Counted from the stretch's first letter, positions 34,668-44,100 are shown. The stretch is 64,000 nucleotides of DNA from Terrimesophilobacter sp964651535 (GCA_964651535.1 CAZYYE010000001.1:248001-312000); one strand, 5' to 3'. Numbers and translations are program-made. Notes: generated by a model not told the origin, from the letters alone.

Positions 34668-35585
34668 GTGTCCGAAACCCTCGCGTCCTACGCGCTTGTC
34701 GCCATCTACTCGGCCATGGCCGTCTACCTCCTGGCCTTCGTGTTCTTCACGCTCGACCTCGCCAAGCGCTCAGCGGAGAACCAGAAAGCGGCCGAAGTTC
34801 CGCGCGAAGCGGAGGGTGGTCTCGCTGCCGGCTCCGGCGCCCGCAGGATGGAGCGCATCGCGTTTTCGCTGACCGTGCTCGCCTGGGTGCTGCACGTGGC
34901 GGGGGCCGTGCTGCGGGGACTCGCGATCGGCCACGTGCCGTGGTCGAACATGTTCGAGTTCTCGCTCGTGTCCTCCGGCGTCATCGTGGGGGTGTTCCTG
35001 CTGCTCCAGTTCTGGCAGAACCTGAGGTTCCTCGGGACCTACATTTCCGGGGCCGCGCTCGTCGTGCTCGGCGTCGGCACCGTCAATTTTTACGTGCCGA
35101 TCTCGCCCCTTCCGCCGGCGTTGCAGTCCTACTGGCTCGTCATCCACGTGTTCGTCGCAACCCTCGGGACCGCGTTCTTCGCCGTGGGCGCCGGACTTTC
35201 CATCTTCCAGCTGCTCCAGTCGCGCCGCGAAGCGGACCGCCTGGCCCGCCTCAGCTTCCTCGGCACCATGCCGGCCGCGGAGAAGCTCGAGAACCTCGCA
35301 TACCGCGTGATCGTTGTGGGGTTCGTGTTCTGGACGTTCACGCTCATCGCGGGATCGATTTGGGCTGAGCGCGCGTGGGGCCGCTACTGGGGCTGGGACA
35401 CGAAGGAAGTCTGGACGTTCATCATCTGGGTGCTGTTCGCCGGGTACATCCATGCGCGGGCCACTCGCGGCTGGCGCGGCACGCGTTCGGCGTGGCTTGC
35501 GCTCATCGGGTTCGGTTCCGTCGTGTTTAATTACACCATCGTGAATCTCTTCTTTAAGGGGCTCCACGCTTACTCCGGACTCTGA
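34668..35585 (+). CDS. Cytochrome c biogenesis protein CcsA/CcsB
   Basis: A 305-residue membrane protein with about eight segments; partner of ResB in attaching haem to apocytochrome c. The haem-handling signature is WGWDTKEVWTFIIWV (WWD-type), and histidines lie in VIHVFVATLGTAF and AGYIHARAT. The start is GTG 34668, 10 nt after resB, with GGAAG upstream. It ends the recognisable cytochrome c maturation set. Confidence 0.93.
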   Translation: MSETLASYALVAIYSAMAVYLLAFVFFTLDLAKRSAENQKAAEVPREAEGGLAAGSGARRMERIAFSLTVLAWVLHVAGAVLRGLAIGHVPWSNMFEFSLVSSGVIVGVFLLLQFWQNLRFLGTYISGAALVVLGVGTVNFYVPISPLPPALQSYWLVIHVFVATLGTAFFAVGAGLSIFQLLQSRREADRLARLSFLGTMPAAEKLENLAYRVIVVGFVFWTFTLIAGSIWAERAWGRYWGWDTKEVWTFIIWVLFAGYIHARATRGWRGTRSAWLALIGFGSVVFNYTIVNLFFKGLHAYSGL

Positions 35586-35604
35586 TTTGCAACAACCTTC
35601 GGCC

Positions 35605-36399
35605 ATGCGACGATTCCTCGCGTGGCGATGGTGGCGCGGCTGGCGCGGCTGGCGCGGCTGGGTCGTGTTCGCCGTCGTCGCGATCGTCGCGTGCACGGCG
35701 GGCGGAATCGCGCTCGCCCGAGCGTTCTCGCCGCCCGCAGAGCCCTGGAGTCGGTTCCCCGGCGTTCCGCAGGTCTCGACGGATCAGATCCTGCGGAACG
35801 AGACCGTCGAGCAATTGTCGGCGCGCGTGGATGCCGCCATGGCCGACATCCGCGCCGCCCTCGCCGACGAGTTCGGTTTCGATTGGGTCCGCAAGGGCGA
35901 GGACGACGTTGTTCGCGAATCGAACCGTTTCCGGGGGACCTCGCTGCTCAACACGTACGACAGCGCAACGTGGCAGACCACGCAAACCTTGAGATCCGAG
36001 GCGGACAAGAAGAACGCCATCGCGATCGTCACGAAAATCATGGCGGAACACGGGTTTGGCAATCCTGAACTCGAGAACATCCAGGGGCCGGAAGGCGTGC
36101 CGGAGTTCGGAGGATTCACGCTCGCCGATCAGGGCCGCTGGGTGCTGTCCGGTGCGCCGCCGCAGGTGAGCAGGGGGAGCCTGCAGTTCACGATCCTCGA
36201 TCTCAGCCAGGACAGGACGGGTGTCCTGGCCGCCGAATCCGCCCAGGCAGTCGCCGCGTTCGGCTGGGAGCCGGAGTACATGTCGATCGCGTATCACGGC
36301 GACTTCATGCTGCGGGAGGCGGATCGGGCCGAGTTCGAACGCCGGGCCGAGATCTATCGCGGGCACATCCAGCCGGTGCCAGGTCGGAACACGGACTAG
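35605..36399 (+). CDS. Single-pass membrane protein of unknown function
   Basis: 264 residues. The N-terminus has a threefold 9-bp repeat encoding WRGWRGWRGW just before one membrane segment (VVFAVVAIVACTAGGIALA). The rest is extracytoplasmic and contains LRSEADKKNAIAIVTKIMAEHGF and FDLRE-like stretches, resembling actinobacterial LppA-type proteins. ATG 35605 is chosen over TTG 35587. It directly follows ccsA but need not be involved in haem handling. It overlaps convergent menC by 4 nt. Confidence 0.7.
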   Translation: MRRFLAWRWWRGWRGWRGWVVFAVVAIVACTAGGIALARAFSPPAEPWSRFPGVPQVSTDQILRNETVEQLSARVDAAMADIRAALADEFGFDWVRKGEDDVVRESNRFRGTSLLNTYDSATWQTTQTLRSEADKKNAIAIVTKIMAEHGFGNPELENIQGPEGVPEFGGFTLADQGRWVLSGAPPQVSRGSLQFTILDLSQDRTGVLAAESAQAVAAFGWEPEYMSIAYHGDFMLREADRAEFERRAEIYRGHIQPVPGRNTD

Positions 36400-37373
36400 T
36401 CGAGCAGCCGGCGGCAGCGTTCGAGGCGTTCGAGCCACCACGCGGTGCGATCCGGCGCCGCCGCGTGATGCTCCAGAAGCTCGTCGCTTACCTCAACTCT
36501 GCGCACCGGGATAGCGCCGTCCACGGGGAGCAGCGGCTGATCGCTCACGTCCCCCGAGAGCAGGGCCGCGGTGCCGAGGCCGCAGTCGTAGTCGAGTTCG
36601 GGAATCGCGGCAGCGAGCCAGGCGCCCATCGAAAGCCCGACGGAGGTGTCGAGCGCGCTCGAGACGACCACGGGAAGGCCGGCGTCCGCCACTATGCGCA
36701 GGGCCGCCGTGATCCCGCCGAGCGGCTGCGCTTTCACGACGAGAATGTCCGCGGCACCGGCTCTCGCGACCGCGAGCGGGTCGAAGGCCTTGCGCACACT
36801 CTCGTCCGCCGCGATCAGAACTGCCAGGTCCGCGATTCTCGCTCTCAGGTTCGCCAGTTCCGGCACGCTCGCGCACGGCTGCTCCACATACTCGAGATCG
36901 AATTCGACGAGGGCGCGAATCGCGCGCTCGGCTTCATCGAGCCCCCATCCGCCGTTCGCGTCGAGGCGGATGCGGCCGCCCGCACCGAGCCGGCTTCGCA
37001 CTGCCGCGACCCGGTCGAGGTCATCGTCCAGCGTCTGCCCCCGCTCGGCGACTTTCACTTTGACCGTTCGGCATCCCGGGAACCGGTCGAGAACTTCGGC
37101 GACCGCCGCGGAGTCCACCGCCGGAAGCGTCGCGTTCACGCGCACGGAGTCGCGCAGAGGCTCGGGCTGCCGGTTCCACCCGAAGTCGATTGCGGCGGCG
37201 AGCCAGGACGCCGACTCGGCGTCGTCGTACTCGACGAAGGGCGAAAATTCGGTCCAGCCCTCCGGCCCTTCCAGAAGCATCGCTTCGCGCACGTCGATTC
37301 CGCGAAACCGCTGCGCGAGAGGAAGCGACACGACGCGTGCCGCCCCGAGCAATTCGGAGGCGTTGGGATACAC
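36396..37373 (-). CDS. menC: o-Succinylbenzoate synthase
   Basis: A 325-residue enolase-superfamily enzyme of menaquinone synthesis that dehydrates SHCHC to o-succinylbenzoate. Catalytic and metal residues lie in VKVKVAERG (Lys), RLDANGGW (Asp), LEYVEQPC (Glu), IAADESVR (Asp) and VVKAQPLGG (Lys). GTG 37373 starts at the usual VYPxAxELL; the longer frame to 37454 has no support. It is divergent from the menB side. Confidence 0.93.
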   Translation of the reverse strand: MYPNASELLGAARVVSLPLAQRFRGIDVREAMLLEGPEGWTEFSPFVEYDDAESASWLAAAIDFGWNRQPEPLRDSVRVNATLPAVDSAAVAEVLDRFPGCRTVKVKVAERGQTLDDDLDRVAAVRSRLGAGGRIRLDANGGWGLDEAERAIRALVEFDLEYVEQPCASVPELANLRARIADLAVLIAADESVRKAFDPLAVARAGAADILVVKAQPLGGITAALRIVADAGLPVVVSSALDTSVGLSMGAWLAAAIPELDYDCGLGTAALLSGDVSDQPLLPVDGAIPVRRVEVSDELLEHHAAAPDRTAWWLERLERCRRLLD

Positions 37374-37454
37374 CCGTCCAGTCTGCCTCGTTCCCGAGCG
37401 CAATTTCCTGAAAGGATGGAGGCGAAGCGCCACCACGAGGCAAAGGAACCACAC

Positions 37455-37799
37455 GTGCTCGACGATTACGTTGCCGGGGAAACCCGCGAGGAGACGCCAG
37501 GAGACTCTGCACCTAGCGCCAAGCGCCCTCTGCCGTGGGGGTTGATCGCGTTCGCGATCGCCGTGATCCTCGTGATCGCGGAGGCGATAGCGATCAATCT
37601 CGCGACGAGCGGGCAGCCGCTCGCCGCGACGGCCATCGGGCAGACCCTCGTGGTCCTCACCGCCGTGCCGCTCGCCCTCGGATTGTTCGTCGCCCTGCGC
37701 GGCCCCAGGCGCGAGTGGGGCATTGCGGCCATGGTCGTCGCGGTCATTGCGAACCCGCTCATCCTGCTCAACGTGCTCTCCTTCTTCGGAACACTCTGA
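37455..37799 (+). CDS. Small membrane protein coupled to menB
   Basis: 114 residues. An acidic N-terminal tail (MLDDYVAGETREETPGDS) is followed by three hydrophobic segments (GLIAFAIAVILVIAEAIAI, QTLVVLTAVPLALGLFVAL, IAAMVVAVIANPLILLNVL). Start GTG 37455 with AAAGGA 7 nt upstream. The stop overlaps the menB start (TGATG). I do not recognise a family; coupling to menB suggests co-expression with menaquinone genes. Confidence 0.78.
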   Translation: MLDDYVAGETREETPGDSAPSAKRPLPWGLIAFAIAVILVIAEAIAINLATSGQPLAATAIGQTLVVLTAVPLALGLFVALRGPRREWGIAAMVVAVIANPLILLNVLSFFGTL

Positions 37800-38710
37800 T
37801 GGCCGCGGTTTCGGAGCTTTTCGACGCTGCGCTGTGGAAGCCCGTCGACGGATTCGGCGAACTCGAGGACATCACGTACCACCACGACGCGGCGGGCCGG
37901 ATGGCGCGGGTCGCGTTCAACCGACCCGAAGTGCGCAATGCGTTCCGTCCGGGCACCGTGGACGAACTGTACCGGGCGCTGGATGATGCGCGGCAGAATC
38001 CGCGCATCGGCGTCGTCCTGCTCACCGGCAACGGGCCGAGCGCGAAAGATGGCGGCTGGGCGTTCTGTTCGGGTGGCGACCAGCGCGTGCGCGGGCGCAG
38101 CGGGTACGAGTACTCGGGGGACTCGGGCACGCGCGGGCATCCGGATGCCGGTAGGGCCGGCCGGCTCCACATCCTCGAAGTGCAGCGGCTCATCCGTTTC
38201 ATGCCGAAGGTGGTCATCGCAGTGGTCCCGGGCTGGGCGGCCGGCGGTGGGCACTCTCTGCATGTCGTGTGCGACCTCACGATCGCGAGCGCGGAGCACG
38301 CCCGCTTCAAGCAGACGGATGCGGATGTCGGCTCGTTCGATGCCGGTTACGGCAGCGCGTATTTCGCACGTCAGGTGGGGCAGAAGTTCGCGCGCGAAGT
38401 GTTCTTCCTCGGGCAGGAATACTCTGCGCAGCGGGCGCTCGAGGCCGGGGCCATCAATGCCGCCGTACCGCATGCCGAACTGGAGCGCACGGCCTGGGCG
38501 TGGGGGCAGGAGATCCTGAGGAAATCGCCCACGTCCATCCGCATGCTCAAGTTCGCGTTCAACGCGGTCGACGACGGTCTTGTGGGGCAGCAGGTCTTTG
38601 CAGGGGAAGCGACGCGCCTCGCGTACGGCGCCGACGAAGCCGTCGAGGGCAGGGATGCGTTCCTTGAGAAGCGCGAACCGGATTGGTCGCCGTTCCCCTG
38701 GCAGTTCTGA
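37799..38710 (+). CDS. menB: 1,4-Dihydroxy-2-naphthoyl-CoA synthase
   Basis: A 303-residue crotonase-fold enzyme that closes o-succinylbenzoyl-CoA to DHNA-CoA. Signatures are ARVAFNRPEVRNAFRPGTVDEL, the oxyanion-hole SGGDQRVRG, PGWAAGGGHSLHVVCDLTIAS split across the barrel, and DVGSFDAGYGSAYFARQVG with the C-terminal REPDWSPFPW. ATG 37799 overlaps the small membrane gene stop. It is followed by menE and menA. Confidence 0.96.
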   Translation: MAAVSELFDAALWKPVDGFGELEDITYHHDAAGRMARVAFNRPEVRNAFRPGTVDELYRALDDARQNPRIGVVLLTGNGPSAKDGGWAFCSGGDQRVRGRSGYEYSGDSGTRGHPDAGRAGRLHILEVQRLIRFMPKVVIAVVPGWAAGGGHSLHVVCDLTIASAEHARFKQTDADVGSFDAGYGSAYFARQVGQKFAREVFFLGQEYSAQRALEAGAINAAVPHAELERTAWAWGQEILRKSPTSIRMLKFAFNAVDDGLVGQQVFAGEATRLAYGADEAVEGRDAFLEKREPDWSPFPWQF

Positions 38711-38743
38711 TGTTCAGCACGCCGAAATGACCAGCCCACTCCC

Positions 38744-39844
38744 ATGACCAGGCCGCTTCGGGTCGTGCCCGACGATGTGCGCACGGTGCTGCCGGCGCTG
38801 CGGGATGCGCTCGCCGGCGGCGACGCCATCCTCCCTTTGGACAGCGCTGCGGAGCGTCGAACTGTCCCCACCCACGTGGAACGGTCGGTGGCGCTCGTCG
38901 TGCAAACGAGCGGCTCCACCGGGGTGTCGAAGCGGGTCGCGCTGAGCGCCGGGGCGCTCCTCGCGAGCGCCGCGGCGGCCGAACAGGCTCTCGGGTCGCG
39001 GGGGCAGTGGCTCCTGGCCCTGCCCGCGCACTACATCGCGGGGATCAACGTGCTCGTTCGCTCGATCACGTCCGACACCGAACCGGTGGTCCTGAACTCC
39101 GCACACTTCGAACCATCCTCATTCGTCGCGGCCGCGGCCTCGCTCGACAATCCCGTTCGGTACACCTCGCTCGTGCCAGCCCAGCTCGCCCGCCTCCTGG
39201 AGTCCCTCCCCGCGATCGAGGCGTTGAGGCGATTCGACCGAGTTCTGGTGGGCGGTCAGTCCACGCCGGCCGCGCTACTCGCGCAGGCGCTCGAGCTCGG
39301 GCTCAACGTGACGCGCACATACGGTTCGAGCGAGACGAGCGGCGGCTGCGTGTACGACGGCGTTCCGATCGGGGACACGCGGATGCGAGTGGTCGACGGC
39401 GAGATCGAGCTCGGCGGACCAACGCTCGCGGAGGGCTATCTCGGCGACGACGAACGAACGGCGCTCGCGTTCCATGCGGATGATGCCGGCCGCTGGTACC
39501 GCACGTCGGACTCCGGGCTGATCACCGACGGGATTCTGCGGGTGACGGGCCGCCTAGACGACGTGATCGTGTCCGGAGGTCTCAAGGTTTCGCTGACCGC
39601 GGTTGAGAAAGTCGTGACCTCTCTGCCGGGCCTTGAGGGTGCTGTGGTAGTCGGGCGAGCCGACGACACCTGGGGAGAAGTGCCCATCGTGTTCTCGACA
39701 ACCTCCGTGGACCTCGAACTCGTGCGCAACGCAGTCGGTTCGGCGCTCGGCGCAGCGGCGCGGCCGGCGGAGGTCGTCGTCGTGGACTCCATTCCGGTCC
39801 TTTCGAGCGGCAAGCCGGATCGGGTCGCGTTGCGGCGTCGATAG
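38744..39844 (+). CDS. menE: o-Succinylbenzoate-CoA ligase
   Basis: A 366-residue adenylate-forming enzyme that activates OSB with ATP and CoA. The AMP signature VVQTSGSTGVSKRVALS is near residue 50, with TRTYGSSETSGG and YRTSDSGLI further on and the hinge GRLDDVIVSGGLKVS before the C-terminal subdomain (VLSSGKPDRVALR). It is shorter than canonical MenE of about 450 residues, as usual in actinobacteria. It lies between menB and menA. Confidence 0.93.
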   Translation: MTRPLRVVPDDVRTVLPALRDALAGGDAILPLDSAAERRTVPTHVERSVALVVQTSGSTGVSKRVALSAGALLASAAAAEQALGSRGQWLLALPAHYIAGINVLVRSITSDTEPVVLNSAHFEPSSFVAAAASLDNPVRYTSLVPAQLARLLESLPAIEALRRFDRVLVGGQSTPAALLAQALELGLNVTRTYGSSETSGGCVYDGVPIGDTRMRVVDGEIELGGPTLAEGYLGDDERTALAFHADDAGRWYRTSDSGLITDGILRVTGRLDDVIVSGGLKVSLTAVEKVVTSLPGLEGAVVVGRADDTWGEVPIVFSTTSVDLELVRNAVGSALGAAARPAEVVVVDSIPVLSSGKPDRVALRRR

Positions 39845-39853
39845 GATTCTGTC

Positions 39854-40933
39854 GTGGCCAAGAACAGCAGACCCAAACAGCAGCGCGTCGACCCGGCGAA
39901 GACTCCCGTGAAGGGTGCGGTTCGCGAACCGGTGAAGCAGTCTGCGAAGCAGAAGGTCGCGGAGACTCCCACGTACGAGAAGAAGGCGCCGGCCAAACGC
40001 AAGAAGCGCAAGGGCGGTCGCCCCGGGGGCCGCTCGCCCATTCCCGTGACGCCGCGCGCGACGGCGAAAGACTGGATCGCCGGAGCGCGGGTTCGCACGC
40101 TCTCGCTGGCCATTTCCCCTGTGGCCCTCGGCACTGCCGCCGCCTATGCGGCATCTGGATTTCAGGACTGGCACTGGGTGCGGGCGCTGCTGTGCCTCGC
40201 GGTGGCCCTCGGGCTTCAGATCGGGGTGAACTTCGCGAACGATTATTCGGACGGGATCCGCGGCACGGACAACCATCGGATCGGCCCGTCGCGGCTCACC
40301 GGGTCCGGTGCCGCGAAGCCGCGCACTGTGCTCGCGGTCGCCCTGTTCTTCTTCGCGGTTGCCGCGGTTGCCGGTGTTGCCGTCGTCGTGCTCAGCGAGC
40401 AGTACTGGTTGCTCGCGGTCGGTGCGGCGTGCGTGCTCGCCGCGTGGTTCTACACGGGCGGAAAGCATCCGTACGGCTACTACGGTTTCGGCGAACTGTT
40501 CGTGTTCGTGTTCTTCGGCGTCGTGGCGACGGCGGGGACGACCTACGTCCAGGTCGGAACGGTCAATCTGGAGAGCTGGCTCGGCGGAGTCGCGGCGGGG
40601 TTCCTGGCCTGCGCCGTTCTACTGGCGAACAACCTGCGGGATCTGCCGCAGGACAAAGTCGCCGGCAAGCGCACGTTGTCCGTTCTCATCGGGGATCGGC
40701 CGTCGCGAATCCTGTTCGCGATCTTCACTCTCGTGCCGTTCGCGATTCTGTATTTCTACGTGCTGTTCTACCTGAACGCGTACTTCGTCTACTTCACGCT
40801 CCTGCTGGCGGTGCCCGCGGTCGTCATCGCCCTGACGGCGAAGACCTCCCGCGAGTTCCTGCTCGTATTGAAGCTGTCAAGCCTGACCGCGCTCGTGTAC
40901 GGCGTGTGGCTCGCGATCACGATCGCGTTCTAG
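39854..40933 (+). CDS. menA: 1,4-Dihydroxy-2-naphthoate polyprenyltransferase
   Basis: A 359-residue UbiA-family membrane enzyme joining DHNA to the prenyl tail. The Asp-rich motifs are NFANDYSDGIRGTDN and, later, NNLRDLPQDKVAGKRTL. About eight segments run from residue 80 onward. The first 75 residues are an unusual Lys/Pro-rich cytoplasmic extension (QRVDPAKTPVKGAVREP and on). Start GTG 39854. Confidence 0.95.
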   Translation: MAKNSRPKQQRVDPAKTPVKGAVREPVKQSAKQKVAETPTYEKKAPAKRKKRKGGRPGGRSPIPVTPRATAKDWIAGARVRTLSLAISPVALGTAAAYAASGFQDWHWVRALLCLAVALGLQIGVNFANDYSDGIRGTDNHRIGPSRLTGSGAAKPRTVLAVALFFFAVAAVAGVAVVVLSEQYWLLAVGAACVLAAWFYTGGKHPYGYYGFGELFVFVFFGVVATAGTTYVQVGTVNLESWLGGVAAGFLACAVLLANNLRDLPQDKVAGKRTLSVLIGDRPSRILFAIFTLVPFAILYFYVLFYLNAYFVYFTLLLAVPAVVIALTAKTSREFLLVLKLSSLTALVYGVWLAITIAF

Positions 40934-40935
40934 GC

Positions 40936-41202
40936 TCAGTCTCCCGCGTGGCGGTCCAACGCCGCGTTCTCGACGTCGTTATCGGTGTCGGTTTTCGAGT
41001 GCGACCGCCAGGCGGCCACGGCTTCGGCGACATCGTTGCGCTGACGGTCCAGGAAGATGTAGGAGATGCACGCGGCGATCACGGCGGCGGCGATCGCGGA
41101 TACCCACCACCAGATGTTCAGGAGCATGAGCACGATGAAGGGGATCGCGAACAGGGCGACTCGCAGTATCGAGTAGAGGACGATCCGGCGTGTTGAACTC
41201 AC
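40936..41202 (-). CDS. DUF4229 family small membrane protein
   Basis: 88 residues with two hydrophobic segments (IVLYSILRVALFAIPFIVLML and WWVSAIAAAVIAACISYIFL), then a charged tail with RNDVAEAVAAWR. DUF4229 proteins commonly lie next to men genes in actinobacteria and have no known function. It is convergent with menA, 2 nt apart. Confidence 0.85.
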   Translation of the reverse strand: MSSTRRIVLYSILRVALFAIPFIVLMLLNIWWWVSAIAAAVIAACISYIFLDRQRNDVAEAVAAWRSHSKTDTDNDVENAALDRHAGD

Positions 41203-41286
41203 GGTTCCAGTCTAGGTCGGCGCGGTGGGGAGGGTTCGCCCGGCCCCGTTTCGTTGGCGGCGGGCGGTTGAGGATAGGTTGGCCAC

Positions 41287-42150
41287 ATGGAGCAGTCGGA
41301 TCTTGCGGGGTCAGCTGAATCAACCTCTGTCGCCGCCATGGCAAACGCGCATCCTGCCGCAGACCGGGGGCGTTGGGCCGGCGCGTTTTTAGGCAGCGCA
41401 GCCGTTCTGGGTTCCGGCTCGTACTTGTGGAGCGGTTACGAACTGCTGGGCAGTGCAGGGGTTGGAGTGGCGATTCAGGTGCTTGCCCTGATTTTTGCCG
41501 CGCTCGGGATTCTTTCCGGCATCGCAGCGCTCATGGCTTTCAGGGGGCGCGCTTGCGCGTCAACTGCTGTGGGGGATGTCCGAATCACTGCCGGGGAAAG
41601 CGCTGCAGGGAACGGTGTTGCTGGGAAAAGCGCTGCCCGGAAAGGAGCATTCCGTTCTCGGCAACTGTCCGGCCCCGAGCGCCTCGGGCTGGCTGTCCCT
41701 TTCGCTGCACTCGTTCTCGCGACGGTGGGTGTGGGGGTTCTGCACATCACGGTGTGGAATCCGATGGCGAGGGTTCCCGGACTCACACTGGATGAAATTT
41801 ACGGAAGGATGGCGGCAGCCAACGAGTCGCCGCTTGTGGCCTCCATCGTGGCGTGGGCGGTCGTGTGGGGCGGTGCATCGTTGACATTCCTGGTTCTCGC
41901 CGGAACCCCGCGCTACAGTCCGCTTTCTTCGGCTCGGCGCATTATCGTGACCGGGCTGCTCCTCCACTGGGCGACAGCCACGCTTTTTTGGTTTGCAGGA
42001 TTCAACATGGGCATGTCGCTCGCGGACACGTTCATGACGAGCGGTGGCGACGCCGCGGCCAGCGGCCCGATCATCGCGATCGTCGGCCAGTTTGCGCTCG
42101 TTGCCGCGCTTCTCGTCGGGCTTGCGCCGCCGGCACGCCGGAAGCGATGA
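41287..42150 (+). CDS. Multi-pass membrane protein of unknown function
   Basis: 287 residues with about five membrane segments (AGAFLGSAAVLGSGSYLW, VAIQVLALIFAALGILSGIAAL, LAVPFAALVLATVGVGVL, SIVAWAVVWGGASLTFLVL, IIAIVGQFALVAALLVGLA). An internal Ala/Gly-rich loop (GESAAGNGVAGKSAARKG) looks repetitive. No family is recognised. It stands alone between DUF4229 and the HNH gene. Confidence 0.72.
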   Translation: MEQSDLAGSAESTSVAAMANAHPAADRGRWAGAFLGSAAVLGSGSYLWSGYELLGSAGVGVAIQVLALIFAALGILSGIAALMAFRGRACASTAVGDVRITAGESAAGNGVAGKSAARKGAFRSRQLSGPERLGLAVPFAALVLATVGVGVLHITVWNPMARVPGLTLDEIYGRMAAANESPLVASIVAWAVVWGGASLTFLVLAGTPRYSPLSSARRIIVTGLLLHWATATLFWFAGFNMGMSLADTFMTSGGDAAASGPIIAIVGQFALVAALLVGLAPPARRKR

Positions 42151-42196
42151 GGTCGGGCGGATCGTTCAGGCGGGCGTGAAAAGCCAACCAAAATGC

Positions 42197-42212
42197 TCGA
42201 ACATATGTTCGA
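42197..42212. promoter_or_regulatory. LexA (SOS) box upstream of the DUF222/HNH gene
   Basis: TCGAACATATGTTCGA is a perfect 16-bp palindrome matching the Gram-positive LexA consensus CGAACnnnnGTTCG. It lies 30 nt before the start of the DUF222/HNH gene, next to a TAAACT -10-like hexamer (42232-42237), a position suited to repression. Confidence 0.85.
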
Positions 42213-42242
42213 TACTCGGGTCAAATTGTGGTAAACTGAGCT

Positions 42243-43667
42243 ATGCGAAACCTCGCCCCTGAACTCGACTCGATCGTCGAACAACTCGGTCGGCTGGGCG
42301 CGCCAGACGAGGTTTCCGGCCTGGCCGATGACGAGCTGTTGATGTCCACGGGGGCGCTGGAGCGGTTGGCTCGATGGGTTGGTGCACTGCAGGTTGCGGT
42401 GGCTGCCGAGGTGGATCACCGTTCGCGCCATGAACTCGGCACTGATGGTTTGGCGGCGACGAAGGGGTGTCGTACGTCGACGGAACTGCTTGAGCGGATC
42501 ACGCTCGCTTCCAGCGAAACGTTATCGAAGCGGCTGAAGGTCGGGCGCAATACACGTACTCGGTGTTCGCTCGTGGGGGAGCAGATGCCCGCGTCGTTTC
42601 CCCATGTGGCGGAGGCGCTCGCATCGGGCAGCCTCGGACTCGACAGTGCCTACCTCATCGTTCGAGGGCTCGCCTCGGTTGCGCCCGTGGTGGATGCGCT
42701 CTCCATTGAGACCGCGGAGTTTGAACTCGTCGCCGCGGCCACCTGCACTGCACCCGAATCGCCGTACCCCTGCACCGCCGATGACACGAAGATTCACACC
42801 GAGGTGTGGAAGGCGCGGCTGGACCAGGATGGCCGCCTCCCCATCGAGGAGCGTGCCCTGCGGATGCGCTCGTTCACGATCGGGAGGGAGCAGAACGGGC
42901 TCGTGCCGGTTCGTGGTGCGCTCATCCCGGATGTCGCCGCGAAGTTCACCGCCCTCGTGAATGCATACACGTCGCCGCGCACGGCGCCCGCGTTTCTCGA
43001 CGCGGAAGAACTGGCTGCACACGATCTGGAACGGGACCCGCGCACGCGGGAACAGCAGTGCCATGACATTTTCGCGGGCATTGTCGACACAGCCGCACGC
43101 AGCGCCCAAACACCCTCGATGGGTGGCGCGGCACCGGCCGTCATGGTCAGTGTTCGGCTGTCCGACCTTGACGCCGGCATCGACAACAACAGGGGAGTCG
43201 GGCACATCGACGGGCTGGATACCCCGGTTTCCATGCGGGTGGTCAAGCAGTACACCTGCAATGGCGGTATCCAACGGGTCGTGTTCGACGACTACGGCCG
43301 CATCATCAACATGGGTTCGACCGAACGCTGCTTCACCCCTCAACAGCGTCGAGCGATCGCCCTGCGGGATGGGGAATGCAGCGTCCCCGGCTGCCACATC
43401 CCCGCCGCGTGGAGCGAAATTCATCACGTCGACCCGGCCGAAAATGGTGGCCCAACTCATACAGACAATGGCATTTTGCTGTGCTGGTTCCATCACCGAA
43501 CCCTCGACACATCCGGTTGGCAGTTCCGGATGATCAACGGTGCACCCCACGTGAAGGCACCACCGTGGCTCGACACCACCCAAAAATGGCGACCAACCAC
43601 CGGATCCCGCATCCGACAAATGGATGCCGTCGACAAAGTCCCCATTCTGGTCGGCGACCGGCAGTAA
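42243..43667 (+). CDS. DUF222 / HNH endonuclease-like protein (13E12 repeat family)
   Basis: A 474-residue protein. The N-terminal 300 residues match DUF222 (LARWVGALQVAVAAEVDHRSR, RKxG-like GCRTSTELLERITL, GSLGLDSAYLIVRGL). The C-terminal HNH nuclease motif is CSVPGCHIPAAWSEIHHVDP, with NGILLCWFHHRTLD. Zinc-type Cys pairs and the HH/N/H residues are intact. The 13E12 family is multicopy in actinobacteria and its function is unsettled; some mycobacterial members are DNA-damage induced. The LexA box upstream fits that. Confidence 0.9.
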   Translation: MRNLAPELDSIVEQLGRLGAPDEVSGLADDELLMSTGALERLARWVGALQVAVAAEVDHRSRHELGTDGLAATKGCRTSTELLERITLASSETLSKRLKVGRNTRTRCSLVGEQMPASFPHVAEALASGSLGLDSAYLIVRGLASVAPVVDALSIETAEFELVAAATCTAPESPYPCTADDTKIHTEVWKARLDQDGRLPIEERALRMRSFTIGREQNGLVPVRGALIPDVAAKFTALVNAYTSPRTAPAFLDAEELAAHDLERDPRTREQQCHDIFAGIVDTAARSAQTPSMGGAAPAVMVSVRLSDLDAGIDNNRGVGHIDGLDTPVSMRVVKQYTCNGGIQRVVFDDYGRIINMGSTERCFTPQQRRAIALRDGECSVPGCHIPAAWSEIHHVDPAENGGPTHTDNGILLCWFHHRTLDTSGWQFRMINGAPHVKAPPWLDTTQKWRPTTGSRIRQMDAVDKVPILVGDRQ

Positions 43668-43761
43668 CCAACCGCAAACACGTCGGCGATCGGGCCCGGC
43701 AACGAACGTTGCGCCCGGGCGCTCCCCGGCAGTTCTCGGCCTGCTGGCCTAGAATCAGCAC

Positions 43762-44100
43762 ATGCGAGCCTTTCTGACACTAGCCGTTGGTGCACTCGCC
43801 GTCGGATTCTGGGTTTATGCCGTCGTCGACTGCTCACTGACCGACGCCCGCCGTGCTCGAGGGGTTCCCAAGGGTGTTTGGATCGTCGTGATCCTCGTGC
43901 TCAACGTCATTGGCGGCGCGCTCTGGTTCATCGTCGGCAAGGATCGCAGCCAGGGTAAAGGGCGAAGCCGGATCGGCACAGCCCCGGACGATGACCCGTC
44001 ATTCCTGCGCCGGATCGCCACCGACGCCGAGCAGGAGGAACGCATCCGCCAGCTCGAGAAGGAAATAGCCGACCTCGACGACGACTCCAAACACACATGA
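43762..44100 (+). CDS. PLDc_N-domain membrane protein
   Basis: 112 residues. A two-segment phospholipase D N-terminal-type domain (VGALAVGFWVYAVVDCSL and VWIVVILVLNVIGGALWFIVGKDR) is followed by a charged helix (DAEQEERIRQLEKEIADLDDD), possibly a coiled coil. It overlaps menD by ATGA. The family is small and of unknown function, often next to men genes. Confidence 0.88.
   Translation: MRAFLTLAVGALAVGFWVYAVVDCSLTDARRARGVPKGVWIVVILVLNVIGGALWFIVGKDRSQGKGRSRIGTAPDDDPSFLRRIATDAEQEERIRQLEKEIADLDDDSKHT

Noticed and set aside
36465..37799. 444-codon plus-strand frame across menC
   Set aside because: The first 330 codons are antisense to menC; only the last 115 codons (from 37455, with a ribosome site) are kept as the small membrane protein.
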